Source of the DNA: an uncultured Ignavibacteriales bacterium
Lineage (GTDB): Bacteria > Bacteroidota > Ignavibacteria > Ignavibacteriales > Ignavibacteriaceae
Length of the DNA stretch: 5,429 bases
Assembly (NCBI GenBank): GCA_913053915.1
Contig: CAJXGP010000185.1
Span: 1 to 5,429 of the forward strand
Direction of reading: 5' to 3'
Below are positions 4,535 through 5,429 of this stretch, piece by piece. The notes under the pieces were generated by a model. It had not been told where the DNA came from. It did not search any database and saw nothing but the letters and a program-made list of their open reading frames with translations. Numbering within the stretch: position 1 is the first letter of the stretch; each line of letters begins with the position of its first letter. A program made the translations under genes and the position numbers.

Positions 4535-5429
4535 ATTTATTGCTTGTAATAAATTTTGAATACTAACTATTTCAATTTTATTAGAATATTCCAATGATTT
4601 CAAATTATTGTACGGTATTAAAATTTTTTTGAATCCTAACTTTTCAGCATCTTGAATTCTTTTCGCTACATGGCTGACACTTCTTACCTCTCCTCCAAGT
4701 CCAACTTCACCTATTATAACCGTTTTGTTATCAATAACTCTATTTAGAAGGCTTGACGCAATACTGCAGCAAACGGCTAAGTCGACTGCCGGCTCTGCAA
4801 TTTTAATTCCACCGGCTATATTAATAAAAACATTGTTGGATGAAAACCTCAAGTTTCCTCTTTTTTCAAGTACCGCAAGTAATATTGATAATCGTCTTTG
4901 ATCAAAACCGGTAGTTACTCTTTGTGGATATCCGAAATTTGAAGGAGTTACTAATGCTTGTACTTCCAGCAAGATTGGTCTGGTACCTTCCATGCTTGAC
5001 GTAACAGCAGAGCCTGAGGTTTCTTGTTCCCTTTCGCTTAAAAATAATTCACTTGGATTTTTCACTTCAACCAAACCGCCTTCTTGCATTTCAAATACAC
5101 CTATTTCATTTGTATTCCCAAATCTGTTTTTCTGAGCCCTTAAAATCCTGAAAGCTTGATGTGATTCTCCTTCAAATTGGATTACAGTATCCACAATATG
5201 CTCCAGGATCTTTGGACCGGCAATCATCCCCTCTTTTGTTATATGACCAATTATTATCACGCAAAAATGACTTTTCTTTGCAATTTCCATCAAGGCTAAC
5301 GTACATTCTCGTATTTGTATAATTGAACCGGCTGCATTTTCAAGTTCGTTTCTATGTATTGTTTGAATAGAATCGATTATAACTACAACCGGCGAAAGTT
5401 TATTTATGGTAGTTATGATTGGACTTAAT
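4520..5429 (-). CDS. radA: DNA repair protein RadA, C-terminal part (5' end beyond the window)
   Basis: The frame stays open to the window edge, so about 302 C-terminal residues of RadA are visible; the roughly 150 N-terminal residues with the zinc finger and Walker A are outside. RadA is a RecA-like ATPase and ring helicase that extends branches during recombinational repair. Numbering from the first visible codon: Walker B VVVIIDS (14-20) followed by QTIH, then GSIIQIRECTLALMEIAKKS, GHITKEG (61-67), the RadA signature KNRFG (100-104) followed by NTNEIGVFEM, and a C-terminal Lon-protease-like domain from about 150 to the end with NIAGGIKIAEPAVDLAV and GEVGLGGEVRSV. That domain lacks the Lon catalytic serine, as in all RadA, and is structural. 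A TTG at 5293 inside the frame could be mistaken for a start, but clear RadA sequence continues upstream. It lies upstream of the RRM gene, with a 251-base gap between them. Confidence 0.97.
   Translation of the reverse strand, partial: LSPIITTINKLSPVVVIIDSIQTIHRNELENAAGSIIQIRECTLALMEIAKKSHFCVIIIGHITKEGMIAGPKILEHIVDTVIQFEGESHQAFRILRAQKNRFGNTNEIGVFEMQEGGLVEVKNPSELFLSEREQETSGSAVTSSMEGTRPILLEVQALVTPSNFGYPQRVTTGFDQRRLSILLAVLEKRGNLRFSSNNVFINIAGGIKIAEPAVDLAVCCSIASSLLNRVIDNKTVIIGEVGLGGEVRSVSHVAKRIQDAEKLGFKKILIPYNNLKSLEYSNKIEIVSIQNLLQAINSLFN

Noticed and set aside
5291..5293. TTG at 5293 as the start of radA
   Set aside because: The frame continues to the window edge with Walker B and other RadA sequence, so this leucine codon is internal.
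1..5429. CRISPR array, tRNA, rRNA, insertion sequence or defence system
   Set aside because: No regularly spaced direct repeats of CRISPR size, no cloverleaf-like sequence, no transposase motifs or terminal inverted repeats, and no known defence domains were seen on either strand.

Overview
The window is AT-rich and chromosomal in character. Every confidently recognised gene is on the minus strand, so the sequence is best read from right to left. The organism is a bacterium. The AT bias, the loose gene spacing (several gaps of 250-410 bases), the mostly weak Shine-Dalgarno sites, and the combination of a single-RRM RNA-binding protein with a secreted protein of a type I associate with Bacteroidota/Ignavibacteria proteins all point to the Bacteroidota-Ignavibacteriota-Chlorobi side of the tree. 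That placement is inference, because no rRNA or other phylogenetic marker was compared.

Layout from the right edge: (1) the C-terminal two thirds of the DNA-repair ATPase RadA, cut by the window edge; (2) a 251-base gap with the likely promoter and leader of the next gene, and on the plus strand a protein-like remnant that overlaps the end of radA; (3) a small RRM RNA-binding protein starting at GTG behind a good ribosome binding site and followed by a textbook intrinsic terminator; (4) a 410-base gap with hairpins and two tiny plus-strand reading frames, one resembling the first residues of a response regulator; (5) a secreted protein of 276 residues with a LolA/LolB-like sorting-protein-type domain, followed after 51 bases by (6) a YihX-like HAD phosphatase, possibly in one transcript; (7) a 322-base gap with an imperfect hairpin; (8) ychF, the universally conserved Obg-family ATPase, broken by a frameshift near codon 117; (9) a 323-base gap with short tandem repeats of about seven bases; (10) a small stand-alone GNAT acetyltransferase of the YjdJ/NATD1 type.

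The genes form no obvious pathway. They are housekeeping, stress and repair genes (RadA, YchF, RNA-binding protein, HAD phosphatase, GNAT) plus one envelope protein. I see no mobile element, CRISPR array, tRNA, rRNA or defence island.

The most notable observation is the ychF lesion. Duplicating the four bases GAAG at the break restores the family sequence exactly and gives a protein of 366 residues, so the gene appears to have lost one copy of a GAAG-GAAG tandem. This is either a real recent mutation or an assembly/consensus error. Nothing in the window amounts to a convincing new biological system.
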